Of a DNA stretch of 64,000 nucleotides, positions 1 through 9,500 are shown in pieces. Source of the DNA: Pseudomonadota bacterium (GTDB taxonomy: Bacteria > Pseudomonadota > Gammaproteobacteria > Burkholderiales > Rhodocyclaceae). The position numbers and the translations under genes were made by a program. The notes beneath the pieces are model-generated. The model did not search any database. It was not told the origin of the DNA and worked only from the letters and a program-made list of their open reading frames with translations. Numbering within the stretch: position 1 is the stretch's first letter; each line of letters opens with the position of its first letter. The DNA lies in contig JAGTRT010000009.1 of NCBI GenBank assembly GCA_018261895.1, positions 39,509 to 103,508 on the forward strand, read 5' to 3'.

Positions 1-2
1 CC

Positions 3-779
3 TGGCTTGTCCGGGCGGGCGACCTGTACGATTCCAACTCCGATTTCGCCTACAACATCGGCCTGATCGGCGGATTGCTGATGCTCAGCCTGCTGTTCTA
101 TCCGCTGAGAAAGCGGATTCATGCACTGGGGCGCCTGGGGACGATGGAGTCCTGGTTCAAGTTCCACATGATCGCCGGTATTACCGGGCCGCTTCTGGTG
201 CTTTTCCATTCGACCTTCAAAACCGGTTCGCTGAATGGTGCGATGGCGCTCTATGCGATGCTGCTGGTTGCATCCAGTGGCGTGATCGGGCGCTTCATCT
301 ATCGCCATGTCCACCAGGGGCTCTATGGCAAGCACCTGACGCTGGCCGAGGTAACCGCAGAACTGGGCGAATGTGCGGAGCATGTCAAATCCGTTTTTGC
401 CTTGCGTCCGGATATCGAGCCCAGACTGAAGGCATTTCAGGAAATGGCGTTTGACCAGTCTGGATCCTGGTTGTCGCGGACTTGGCGCTTCATGACCTTG
501 CGCTGGCGCAGCCAACGCCTGGCCAAGGCTGTTCGGTATGACGCCAAAAAAGCCTTGAGCAAGCTGTTCCGCAAGCAAGGCGGGCGGCGTCGGGAGGTCA
601 TCGTCAATTACCGATTGGCGCGGCAACAAATTGACCAATACCTCGATGCGGTGGTCAAGGCCTCCCAATTGGAGGTGTGGGAAAAGCTATTTTCGTATTG
701 GCACCTGATCCACGTGCCTTTCCTTTATTTGCTGGTCTTCAGTGGAGTCGTCCATGTCGTTGCGGTCCACATGTATTGA
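3..779 (+). CDS. Membrane haem-b-like / ferric-reductase-like protein, C-terminal part
   Basis: This partial gene enters from the left edge; the frame is open from base 3 and its start lies outside the window. Three or four hydrophobic segments are visible: one right after the window start, one around the HSTFKTGS region, one around YAMLLVASSGVIG, and one at the C-terminus (HLIHVPFLYLLVFSGVVHV). Histidines in or beside them (FKFHMIAG, LFHS, HLIHV, GVVHV) are what a membrane haem b protein would use. Between the last helices is a soluble basic segment of about 130 residues. The stop overlaps the start of the 24-haem cytochrome gene by 26 bases, so they are translationally linked. A role as inner-membrane electron carrier to the cytochromes downstream is inferred. 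Confidence 0.65.
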   Translation, partial: WLVRAGDLYDSNSDFAYNIGLIGGLLMLSLLFYPLRKRIHALGRLGTMESWFKFHMIAGITGPLLVLFHSTFKTGSLNGAMALYAMLLVASSGVIGRFIYRHVHQGLYGKHLTLAEVTAELGECAEHVKSVFALRPDIEPRLKAFQEMAFDQSGSWLSRTWRFMTLRWRSQRLAKAVRYDAKKALSKLFRKQGGRRREVIVNYRLARQQIDQYLDAVVKASQLEVWEKLFSYWHLIHVPFLYLLVFSGVVHVVAVHMY

Positions 780-2586
780 CCGGCTGTTCTCCCTCCTGGC
801 GATTGTTGCTGCCCTCACGGTTAGTGAAGGGGTGTTCGCGCAATCGATCGAAAAGGTGCTCATGCCTGGCGAAGTCATCGCCGGACATGCCAAGTACGAG
901 AACGACTGCGAGCAGTGCCATCAGCGGTTCGACAAGAAGGCCCAGGCCAAGCTCTGTATCGACTGCCACAAGGATATCGGGGTCGATATCCGAAACAAGA
1001 CCCGCTTGCACGGACATCTTGAGGACAACAATTGCCGCAACTGCCATACCGACCATAAGGGGCGAACGGCCAATATCGCACCGATCGACAAAAAGAAATT
1101 CGATCATGCGAAGACCGATTTCAAGCTGCTTGGTGCCCACAAGGACACCAAATGCGAAAGCTGCCATTTGCCAAAGCGCAAATACCGGGAAGCGCCGAAG
1201 CTCTGCAACGATTGCCACAAGAAAATCGATGACGAGAAAGGGCACAAGGGCCATCTCGGTACCAAGTGCGAGAACTGCCACAACGAGAAGAAGTGGACCG
1301 AAACCAAGTTCGATCACGAAAAAACCAAGTTCTCGCTGGTTGGCGGCAAGCATGCCGATGTCAAGTGCAAGGAATGTCACGAAGACAAGACCTACCAGAA
1401 AACGCCGTTAACCTGTAATGGCTGCCACAAGAAGATCGATCAGGAAAAGGGGCACAAGGGGCGCTACGGCATCAAGTGCGAGTCCTGCCACAACGACAAG
1501 GGGTGGAAGGAGATCGACTTCGATCATGACAAGGACACCAAATACGCCCTGAAGGGCAAGCACCGCCAGGCCAAGTGCAATACCTGCCACCTGCCGGAAA
1601 AGGGAAACATCTACCAGTCAAAGCTGCCGACCAAGTGCTTTGCCTGTCACAAGAAGGATGACCAGGAAAAAGGCCATCGGGGCGAACTGGGCGAAAAGTG
1701 CGAGAGCTGCCATAACGAACGCGACTGGAAAAAATCCGAGTTCGATCACGACGACACCGATTTTCCCCTGCGCGACAAGCACAAGGACGCCAAATGCGAC
1801 ACTTGCCACAAGGGCGGCGTCAGCGGCCCCAAAGCCACGAAATTGAAGGTGGAAACCGCCTGTATTGCCTGTCACCGCAAAAATGACGACGAGAAGGGGC
1901 ACAAGGGGCGCTACGGCGAGAAGTGTGGCACCTGCCATACCGCCAAGGAGTGGAAGACCAGTACCTTCAATCATGACAAGGAAACCAAGTACCTGCTCAA
2001 GGGCAAGCACCGGGAAACCAAATGCGATGCCTGCCATTTGCCGGAGAAAGGCAATATCTACAAAACCAGGCTGGAGGAAACCTGTATTGCTTGTCACAAG
2101 AAGGACGACAAGCATAAGGGCCAGCTCGGCAACAAGTGCGAGAACTGCCATGACGAAAAGAAATGGAAGGATGCGCCCTTCGATCACAACAAGTCGCGCT
2201 TTGCGCTGACCGGCAGCCACGCCAAGGTTGAATGCAAAAAGTGCCACCTGACGCCAGCCTTCAAGGATGCACCGCTGACCTGCAACGGCTGTCATGAAAA
2301 GGACGACAAGCACAAGGGCGGCTACGGCAAGAAATGCGAAACCTGCCACACCACCGGTACCTGGAAGACTTGGGATTTCGATCATGCGGCTACGCGCTTT
2401 GTGCTGACTGGCAAGCACACCAAAATTGAATGCAAGGATTGCCACAAGGAGACAAAGACCAAAGCGATCAAGCCTTCACGATCCTGTTTTTCTTGTCATG
2501 CCCAAGACGATATTCACAACGGCGGATTTGGCGTCCAGTGCGAGATTTGCCACATTTCATCGAACTGGAAGTATGTCAAACGATAG
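754..2586 (+). CDS. Periplasmic 24-haem c-type cytochrome, lysine-rich
   Basis: The protein has 610 residues, an N-terminal signal peptide ending near GVFAQ, and 24 CXXCH motifs by direct count (CEQCH first, CEICH last). Spacers alternate between KGHKGRYG-type and FDHxKTKF-type segments. Each haem site has a further His a short distance upstream, so bis-His ligation is likely. It is extremely rich in Lys, Asp and Glu, unlike the next cytochrome. I chose ATG 754 because GGAG lies six bases upstream; a GTG at 742 is the alternative. It belongs to the doubled-CXXCH/cytochrome c3-like multihaem group. It probably carries electrons across the periplasm between the membrane protein upstream and the outer-membrane components downstream (inference). 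Confidence 0.88.
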   Translation: MSLRSTCIDRLFSLLAIVAALTVSEGVFAQSIEKVLMPGEVIAGHAKYENDCEQCHQRFDKKAQAKLCIDCHKDIGVDIRNKTRLHGHLEDNNCRNCHTDHKGRTANIAPIDKKKFDHAKTDFKLLGAHKDTKCESCHLPKRKYREAPKLCNDCHKKIDDEKGHKGHLGTKCENCHNEKKWTETKFDHEKTKFSLVGGKHADVKCKECHEDKTYQKTPLTCNGCHKKIDQEKGHKGRYGIKCESCHNDKGWKEIDFDHDKDTKYALKGKHRQAKCNTCHLPEKGNIYQSKLPTKCFACHKKDDQEKGHRGELGEKCESCHNERDWKKSEFDHDDTDFPLRDKHKDAKCDTCHKGGVSGPKATKLKVETACIACHRKNDDEKGHKGRYGEKCGTCHTAKEWKTSTFNHDKETKYLLKGKHRETKCDACHLPEKGNIYKTRLEETCIACHKKDDKHKGQLGNKCENCHDEKKWKDAPFDHNKSRFALTGSHAKVECKKCHLTPAFKDAPLTCNGCHEKDDKHKGGYGKKCETCHTTGTWKTWDFDHAATRFVLTGKHTKIECKDCHKETKTKAIKPSRSCFSCHAQDDIHNGGFGVQCEICHISSNWKYVKR

Positions 2587-2741
2587 GTGAATTTTTGTTT
2601 GTGTGATATTTTCCCGCCTAATTGATTTTCGAATTTTGAAGTCCGTTGTCATCTCGTGCGGTTATTGATGTCTTTTTTGCATTTCTTGCGTCTGGCTCGA
2701 GGTTTGGGTTTCGGCGGTTGATTGATGGTTGGGGTATTCCG

Positions 2742-5700
2742 ATGAAACTATTGCGTCGCCTGTCGCTGGTTCTAATTCCTGTGGCCGTGCTCCTGTTTGG
2801 GGCGTGGGGGCAGGCAATTGGCCAATCAGAGACAAGCGGCGCAGTGCCGGGGCTGGCCTTCGATCATGCACAGACTGGATTCCTGCTGGATAGCGCGCAC
2901 AAAGCTGTGGCCTGTGAATCCTGTCATACCTCTGCGACCTTCCGTGGGACCCCGAAAACCTGTGCAACCTGTCACGGTGGGCCGGGGACGCGTGCCCCGG
3001 GCAAGTCGCCGAACCATATTCAGACTGGAAGCATCGCTTGCGACACATGCCACGTGACGACCAATTGGCAATCGGCCAGGATGAATCACAATGCAGTTTC
3101 TACGGTTGCCTGTAGCGTCTGTCACGATGGCAAGCATGCTGATTCAAATGCCTTGGGCAAGTCGGTTAGCCACGTACCCACCATTGCGGCCTGTAGCACC
3201 TGTCACCTGAATTCAACAGCTTTTTCACCGGCAACGATGAGTCACGCCGGAACTGCTGGTCAATGTAATTCCTGCCACAGCGGGGCTTTTGTTTCGGTCA
3301 ATGCCCAAGCCAAGGGGGCAAATCACGTTACGACCACGGCGCAATGTGATCAATGCCATCCGACGACTGTATCCTGGTATGCCAATGCTTTTGATCACGT
3401 AGCAACGCCGCCGGTAGATGGTCGTTGCGCTGATTGTCACAACGGTACGCGGGCGTTGGGTAAATCGGTTCGTCATCTTCCAACAACCGTGCAGTGTGAT
3501 ACCTGCCATAAAAACACCACCACATTTACTGGTGCGCAAATGAATCATGCGGGTACCACCGGTACCTGTTCAACTTGTCACAGCGGGAGCTTTACCGGTA
3601 TCAATGCGCTGACCAAGCCGTTGACACACGTTTCTACCACGGCGCAGTGCGATAGCTGCCACACGAATACTGCCAGTTGGCAGGGGGCAAAGTTCGACCA
3701 CGCCACGGTTACCCCGTCCGTAGCTGGCCGTTGCGCTACCTGTCACAACGGTAGCACGGCATTAGGCATGCCGTCTTTGGCCACACATATTCCGACGACG
3801 GCGTCGTGCGACGTTTGTCACACTGGATTTACGGCTTTTGCTCCAACCCGAATGAATCACGCCGGCACCACCGGGCCGGCGTCTGCAGGCAATTGTTCAA
3901 CTTGCCATAGCGGCACTTATGTATCGAGCAATGCACAGAAACAGTCGGCGACCCACATTGTTGATGGCCGCCAATGCGATACCTGCCATACGTCCACGAT
4001 TACATGGGCAACTGCTACCTGGGCTCACGATCCAGCAAATACCAACTGTTCGACTTGCCACAACAATAGCCCGACCATTGGTATGCCGACGACGCATATT
4101 CCGACAACAGCGTCGTGTTCAAATTGCCACAAGAATTTTGTTTCTTTCCGCCCGGCAGCAATGGATCACACCGGGCTGACGAACTGCACGACCTGCCACG
4201 GTGGTGGTTACAAATATGTGAATGCAAAAGCCAAGTCGGCGAGCCATATTCCGACGACGGCTGAGTGCAGTACTTGTCACTCCGGATTTTCGGTTTTCGC
4301 TCCGGCAACGATGAATCATGCTGCGACTGCGGGGCCGGTAGCAGCAGGAAACTGCCTGACCTGCCATAACGGCACTTTCGCCGCAGCCAACGCGGCCGCG
4401 AAGCCGGTATCTCACATTCCTACAGGGGCGCAATCCTGTGACTCTTGTCACAGCACATCTGCCTGGAAGCCAACGAGCTATTCCCATAGTGGCGTGGTGG
4501 TCGGCAGTTGTGGAACCTGTCACAACGGCACCGGCGCTCTTGGCAAGTCGGCCAAACACTTGCCGACCTCGGTTGCCTGCGATGTATGTCACACCAACTT
4601 CAATTCGTTTTCTCCTGCGCGGATGAATCACGCTGGCACCGCCAATCCTTCTGCAACGATTGGTTCGAGTTCCTGTTCAACTTGTCACGGCGGTGCATAT
4701 ATTTCGATTAATGCGCAGGTCAAACCGTCGACCCACGTTGCAACTAACGCGCAGTGCGACACCTGTCATACATCGAACACCAGTTGGGCAACAGCCACAT
4801 TCGTACATGATCCGGCTAAAGTTACGGGACTTTGTTCTACTTGCCACAACGGTACACCGGTCCTTGGCAAGCCGACGACGCATATTCCGACGACTGCTCA
4901 GTGTGATACTTGTCACAGCAACAGCAACTTTACTGCCTTCCGTTCCAACGTAACGATGAGCCATTCGGGAACGACGGGTCCGATAGCTCCGGGTAACTGT
5001 TCGAGTTGTCATGGCGGCAATTTCATTTATGCCAATGCACTCGGCAAAACCTCAAACCATGTTGCCACGAATGCCCAGTGCGATACATGCCATACCGGTG
5101 GTTATGTTTCGTGGCTCGGGGCGACATTTGTTCATGCTGCCAGTGCGACAGGTGCTTGTTCGACTTGCCACAACGGCTCAATCCCTAAGGCATACGCCAA
5201 GCCCAATACGCACATTCCGACAACGGCGCAGTGCGACACTTGTCATGGCAATTACACTTCATTCAAGCCTGCGGCAATGAATCATAGTGGAACTTCGGCA
5301 CAGTGCTCGGCTTGTCACAGCGGTGGTTTTACGTCGGTGAATGCCATGGCCAAGCCGGTAACGCACATTCCGACCGGGGCACAGTGCGACACTTGCCATA
5401 ACAACGGATTCGTCTCCTTCATGCCAAGTCCGATGAATCATTCGGCGACCCATACGCCTGTTGCCGCTGGGAATTGCTCAACCTGTCACGGTGATACAGC
5501 GCCTTATCTGATTTATAACGCACAGCACAAATCGGCCAATCACGTTAACGATAGCCGTCAGTGCGACTCATGTCATACATCGACGACTACTTGGGCAACA
5601 GCTAGATATACCCACCTCGCCTCGGCCGTCGGGACCTGCGACACTTGCCACAAGCCGACAGGATCTGGTCTCCCGAAGTCGGGTACGCATATTCCGACTA

Positions 5701-8700
5701 CTGCACAGTGCGACACTTGCCACAATTCATACGTGGCCTTTTCACCGGCAACGATGAGCCATACGGGTACGGCGAACAACTGTCTGAACTGTCATAACGG
5801 CGCCTACGCCACAGTGAATGCTCAGGCTCGCTCCGCAAAACATATCCCAACCGGGACCCAATCCTGCGACACCTGCCATGGAACGGTAGCGTGGAAACCG
5901 ACAACCTATACCCACACAGGGGTGGTACCGGGTTCTTGCGGCTCCTGCCACAACGGGACCAACGCCCTGACGAAGTCGGCCTCTCACCTGCCGACGACAG
6001 GCAATGCCTGTGATGACTGCCACAAGAACTATGCGGCATTTACGCCGGCCAAGATGAACCATTCGACGGGTAGTGTGGCTGTTACAGGGAATTGTTCAAC
6101 CTGTCACGGTGGTGCCTATCTGTCGATTAATGCCCAGATCAAATCGCCGACGCACATTGCCGATAACCGTCAATGTGATACATGTCATACCTCGACCACA
6201 ACTTGGGCAACTGCTACGTTTGCGCATGATTCGAGTGCGGCGGGCAAATGCTCAAACTGCCACAACGGCACGAATGCCCTCGGCAAACCGACGACACATA
6301 TCCCGACGACCGCGCAGTGTGACAGCTGCCACAAAAATTATAGTTCCTTCCGCCCGGCCACGATGAGCCATACCGGTACGACCGGGCCTTTGGCTGTCGG
6401 AAATTGTTCAACCTGTCACGCTGGTGCCTTTGTGTCTGTCAATGCACTGGCCAAACCGACGACGCACATTCCGGTGACCGGGCAGTGCGACACCTGTCAC
6501 ACCAAGGGGTATTCGACCTGGTCGCCAGCCGTCATGAGTCATACTGGCCTGAGCAGTTGTACGACCTGCCATAGCGGGGTTTATTTGCTGCAGAATGCCC
6601 AGATCAAGCCGGCAACACATGTGCCAACCACTGCGCAATGCAGTACCTGCCACAGTTCGACGACCTCATGGGCGACAGTTACCTTCAACCACACCGGAAA
6701 TACAGCTGCTTGCTCAACTTGCCACAATGGTACCCAGGCCCTTGGCAAACCGACTAACCACATTCCGACGACGGCGAGCTGCGACACTTGCCACAAGAAT
6801 TTCACTGCGTTCAACCCGGCTGCGATGAGTCATGTTTCAACCGTCGGTCCGATTGCTGCGGGGAATTGTTCGACTTGCCATAGTGGCTCGTATATTTTTG
6901 CCAACGCCCAGGCCAAGTCGGCCAACCACGTGGTTACGTCGGCTCAGTGCGATACTTGCCACAACTCGACGGTAAGTTGGGTTGGTGCTTCTTATGCCCA
7001 CAATGCCAGTGCGACAGGCACATGTTCGAACTGCCACAATGGGACAACGGCGCTTGGTAAACCTTCCGGCACTCATATCCCGACGTCGGCTCAATGTGAT
7101 ACATGTCACACGAACTTTACCGCCTTCAAGCCGGCAAAGATGAATCACGCAGGGACAGCAGCGCAATGTACGACCTGTCACTCAGGTGGATATGTGACTT
7201 CCAATGCACAGGCCAAGCCGCTTGGCCATATTCCAACCGGTGGGCAGTGCGATACCTGCCACAACAACGGCTTTGTCTCGTTTATGCCGAGCCCGATGAA
7301 TCACTCAGCGACCAACGCACCCGTTGCCGCAGGGAATTGTTCGACCTGTCACGGTGACAGCGCGCCATATCTAATCTATAACGCGCAGCACAAATCGGCC
7401 AACCACGTAAACGATAGTCGTCAGTGCGATACCTGCCATACGTCAACGACCACCTGGGCGACGGCTAAATATTCCCACCTGGCTACGGCTGTGGGGACCT
7501 GCGATACATGCCACAAGCCGACCGGTTCCGGGCTGCCGAAACCGAGCACTCACGTTCCGACAACTGCCCAGTGCGACACCTGTCATAACTCCTACGTGGC
7601 ATTTTCACCCGCGACGATGAATCACGGAGGAACGAGCGGCAATTGCCTTAGCTGTCACAACGGAGGCTACACCACAGTGAATGCCCAGGTACGGTCAGGC
7701 AATCACATCCCGACAGGAACGCGTTCGTGCGATGAGTGTCATGGTACGGTAGCCTGGAAACCTGCGACCTACAACCATAGTGGTGTGGCGGCGGGCTCCT
7801 GCGTCACTTGTCACAACGGTACCCTTGCGCTGAACAAGCCGGCTTCCCATTTGCCGACCAATGCGGCCTGCGATACCTGCCATACGAATTTCGTCGCCTT
7901 CGCTCCGGCCAAGATGAACCACGCCGGAACCAATACGCCGGCTGCGGCAAATAACTGTTCGACCTGCCACAGCGGTGGCTATCTTTCGATCAATGCACAG
8001 GTCAAGTCGGCGACTCACGTCACGACTTCAGCGCAGTGCGATACCTGCCACAAGTCAACGGTTTCCTGGGCCACAGCGACCTTCGTCCATGATGCGACTA
8101 CGGTCGGCAAATGTTCAACATGCCATAACGGCACGACTGCGCTGGCCAAGCCGTCGACGCATATACCGACGACGGCTCAGTGCGATACATGTCACAAGAA
8201 TACGACTTCGTTCCGTCCGGCCTCAATGAGCCATGCAGCGACGACTGGACCGGTGGCGATTGGCAACTGTTCTACCTGCCACGGTGGGGCGTACGTAACC
8301 GTTAATGCTCTGGCCAAGCCGACCTCCCATATTCCTGTGACCGGTCAGTGTGATACGTGTCACAACAAGGGTTATGTCTCCTGGGCACCGGCTACCATGA
8401 GCCATACAGGGCTGACCAGTTGTACAACCTGCCATAGCGGTGCCTATGTTGCGCAGAACGCACAAATCAAAACGGCGACGCATATTGTGACGACGGCGCA
8501 GTGCAGCACCTGTCACAACTCGACGACGACTTGGGCAACCGGTACGTTCAACCATTCGGGGGTAGTTGCTGGCAGTTGCTCAACCTGCCATAACGGAACC
8601 AATGCGTTGGGAAAACCAACTTTGCATATCCCGACAACAGCAACCTGTGACACTTGCCACAAGAACTACACGACCTTCAACCCGGCAACGATGACCCATA

Positions 8701-9500
8701 ACGGTGTCACGACGCCAAACGGTGCTTGTGCGACCTGTCACAATGGTGCATACACTGCCGCAGGTGCCTTGGCCAAAAATGTGGCGCATATACCAACCAC
8801 CCAATCCTGCAATATCTGCCACTCGACGACAGCCTGGAAACCGACTACTTTCTCGCATACAGGCATTACTGCCGCTTGCTCAAGTTGTCACAACGGTACC
8901 GCTGCGCAGGGCAAGCCGACAGTACATATTCCGAGCGGGGCCAAGGAATGCAACCTATGTCACCGTACCGGGCTCGCATGGTTGCCCTTGCTCAACTATT
9001 CGCATACCGAGACGACAAACTGCACCAGTTGCCACCTAGCTTCGTATCCGGGGATGGACGTAAAGCAGGCGAACCACGTGCCGACCACTTCTGGTTGTGA
9101 AATTTGCCATACCACGACCGCTTGGTCTCCGATGAAGAAACCCTATGCGCATACCGGGGTTGTCAGTGGAACGTGTGCGACTTGCCATACCGGGAATTAC
9201 ACGGGAGTGCTTGGCAAGCCTAGCAATCACATTCCGACAACCTTGCCAGCTGGCATGCCAGGTAACGAATGTTCGCTGTGCCATAGCAGCAAGACAACCT
9301 TCTCGACGGAGCGGATGAATCACGGAACGATGCAGACGTCCTGCGTCACCTGTCACGACAGCACTTCATCGTACCTAGGGTCGATGGATAAAGTCACTCG
9401 CGGTTCCCGGCATCATAACTCGACCGGGAAGGACTGTTCCTCCTCGGGTTGTCATAGGCCACTGGGCTCCAAGGGTACTGCCTACACCAAATGGGATTGA
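2742..9500 (+). CDS. Giant multihaem c-type cytochrome, 84 CXXCH motifs plus one CX4CH
   Basis: The product has 2252 residues from ATG 2742, which starts a normal signal peptide (MKLLRRLSLVLIPVAVLLF); an upstream in-frame extension is unlikely. By direct count there are 84 CXXCH motifs and a final CX4CH (CSSSGCH). The basic unit is about 85 residues with four haems: CDTCH-F.PA.MNH-, CSTCHSG..NAQ.K-, CDTCH..WATA.F.HD-, CSTCHNGT.ALGKP-HIPTT. Nearly every haem motif has its own extra His upstream (MNH, HIPT, FxHD), as in bis-His electron wires. Spacers are rich in Thr, Ser, Ala and Asn and poor in charge, which suits a secreted or surface protein. Hems 27-50 and 51-74 are tandem duplicates. No outer-membrane anchor was seen. 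A conductive extracellular or surface role is inferred. Confidence 0.92.
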   Translation: MKLLRRLSLVLIPVAVLLFGAWGQAIGQSETSGAVPGLAFDHAQTGFLLDSAHKAVACESCHTSATFRGTPKTCATCHGGPGTRAPGKSPNHIQTGSIACDTCHVTTNWQSARMNHNAVSTVACSVCHDGKHADSNALGKSVSHVPTIAACSTCHLNSTAFSPATMSHAGTAGQCNSCHSGAFVSVNAQAKGANHVTTTAQCDQCHPTTVSWYANAFDHVATPPVDGRCADCHNGTRALGKSVRHLPTTVQCDTCHKNTTTFTGAQMNHAGTTGTCSTCHSGSFTGINALTKPLTHVSTTAQCDSCHTNTASWQGAKFDHATVTPSVAGRCATCHNGSTALGMPSLATHIPTTASCDVCHTGFTAFAPTRMNHAGTTGPASAGNCSTCHSGTYVSSNAQKQSATHIVDGRQCDTCHTSTITWATATWAHDPANTNCSTCHNNSPTIGMPTTHIPTTASCSNCHKNFVSFRPAAMDHTGLTNCTTCHGGGYKYVNAKAKSASHIPTTAECSTCHSGFSVFAPATMNHAATAGPVAAGNCLTCHNGTFAAANAAAKPVSHIPTGAQSCDSCHSTSAWKPTSYSHSGVVVGSCGTCHNGTGALGKSAKHLPTSVACDVCHTNFNSFSPARMNHAGTANPSATIGSSSCSTCHGGAYISINAQVKPSTHVATNAQCDTCHTSNTSWATATFVHDPAKVTGLCSTCHNGTPVLGKPTTHIPTTAQCDTCHSNSNFTAFRSNVTMSHSGTTGPIAPGNCSSCHGGNFIYANALGKTSNHVATNAQCDTCHTGGYVSWLGATFVHAASATGACSTCHNGSIPKAYAKPNTHIPTTAQCDTCHGNYTSFKPAAMNHSGTSAQCSACHSGGFTSVNAMAKPVTHIPTGAQCDTCHNNGFVSFMPSPMNHSATHTPVAAGNCSTCHGDTAPYLIYNAQHKSANHVNDSRQCDSCHTSTTTWATARYTHLASAVGTCDTCHKPTGSGLPKSGTHIPTTAQCDTCHNSYVAFSPATMSHTGTANNCLNCHNGAYATVNAQARSAKHIPTGTQSCDTCHGTVAWKPTTYTHTGVVPGSCGSCHNGTNALTKSASHLPTTGNACDDCHKNYAAFTPAKMNHSTGSVAVTGNCSTCHGGAYLSINAQIKSPTHIADNRQCDTCHTSTTTWATATFAHDSSAAGKCSNCHNGTNALGKPTTHIPTTAQCDSCHKNYSSFRPATMSHTGTTGPLAVGNCSTCHAGAFVSVNALAKPTTHIPVTGQCDTCHTKGYSTWSPAVMSHTGLSSCTTCHSGVYLLQNAQIKPATHVPTTAQCSTCHSSTTSWATVTFNHTGNTAACSTCHNGTQALGKPTNHIPTTASCDTCHKNFTAFNPAAMSHVSTVGPIAAGNCSTCHSGSYIFANAQAKSANHVVTSAQCDTCHNSTVSWVGASYAHNASATGTCSNCHNGTTALGKPSGTHIPTSAQCDTCHTNFTAFKPAKMNHAGTAAQCTTCHSGGYVTSNAQAKPLGHIPTGGQCDTCHNNGFVSFMPSPMNHSATNAPVAAGNCSTCHGDSAPYLIYNAQHKSANHVNDSRQCDTCHTSTTTWATAKYSHLATAVGTCDTCHKPTGSGLPKPSTHVPTTAQCDTCHNSYVAFSPATMNHGGTSGNCLSCHNGGYTTVNAQVRSGNHIPTGTRSCDECHGTVAWKPATYNHSGVAAGSCVTCHNGTLALNKPASHLPTNAACDTCHTNFVAFAPAKMNHAGTNTPAAANNCSTCHSGGYLSINAQVKSATHVTTSAQCDTCHKSTVSWATATFVHDATTVGKCSTCHNGTTALAKPSTHIPTTAQCDTCHKNTTSFRPASMSHAATTGPVAIGNCSTCHGGAYVTVNALAKPTSHIPVTGQCDTCHNKGYVSWAPATMSHTGLTSCTTCHSGAYVAQNAQIKTATHIVTTAQCSTCHNSTTTWATGTFNHSGVVAGSCSTCHNGTNALGKPTLHIPTTATCDTCHKNYTTFNPATMTHNGVTTPNGACATCHNGAYTAAGALAKNVAHIPTTQSCNICHSTTAWKPTTFSHTGITAACSSCHNGTAAQGKPTVHIPSGAKECNLCHRTGLAWLPLLNYSHTETTNCTSCHLASYPGMDVKQANHVPTTSGCEICHTTTAWSPMKKPYAHTGVVSGTCATCHTGNYTGVLGKPSNHIPTTLPAGMPGNECSLCHSSKTTFSTERMNHGTMQTSCVTCHDSTSSYLGSMDKVTRGSRHHNSTGKDCSSSGCHRPLGSKGTAYTKWD
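4902..6779 (+). repeat. 24-haem block of the giant cytochrome, copy A
   Basis: This 1878-base stretch encodes haems 27-50. Its order of unusual spacers (FMPSPMNHSAT, GDTAPYLIYNAQHKS, KPTGSGLPK, NSYVAFSPATM, GTVAWKPTTY, PVTGQCDTCH) recurs in the same order in the following 1866 bases. It is therefore one copy of a long in-frame tandem duplication rather than independent short repeats. Confidence 0.85.
6780..8645 (+). repeat. 24-haem block of the giant cytochrome, copy B
   Basis: This 1866-base stretch encodes haems 51-74 and matches copy A spacer by spacer with two small length differences. The best preserved part is the second quarter (SFMPSPMNHSAT, YLIYNAQHKSANHVNDSRQ, KPTGSGLPK). The marker CDTCH codons of haems 33 and 57 are 1863 bases apart. 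Confidence 0.85.

Noticed and set aside
1618-2445. Hydrophobic minus-strand frames opposite the 24-haem cytochrome
   Set aside because: Lys/Asp/Glu codons read in reverse as Leu/Val/Phe give false membrane segments.
2742-9500. CRISPR-like or satellite repeats in the giant cytochrome region
   Set aside because: The periodicity follows codons of four-haem modules and varies in length; it is protein-level repetition.
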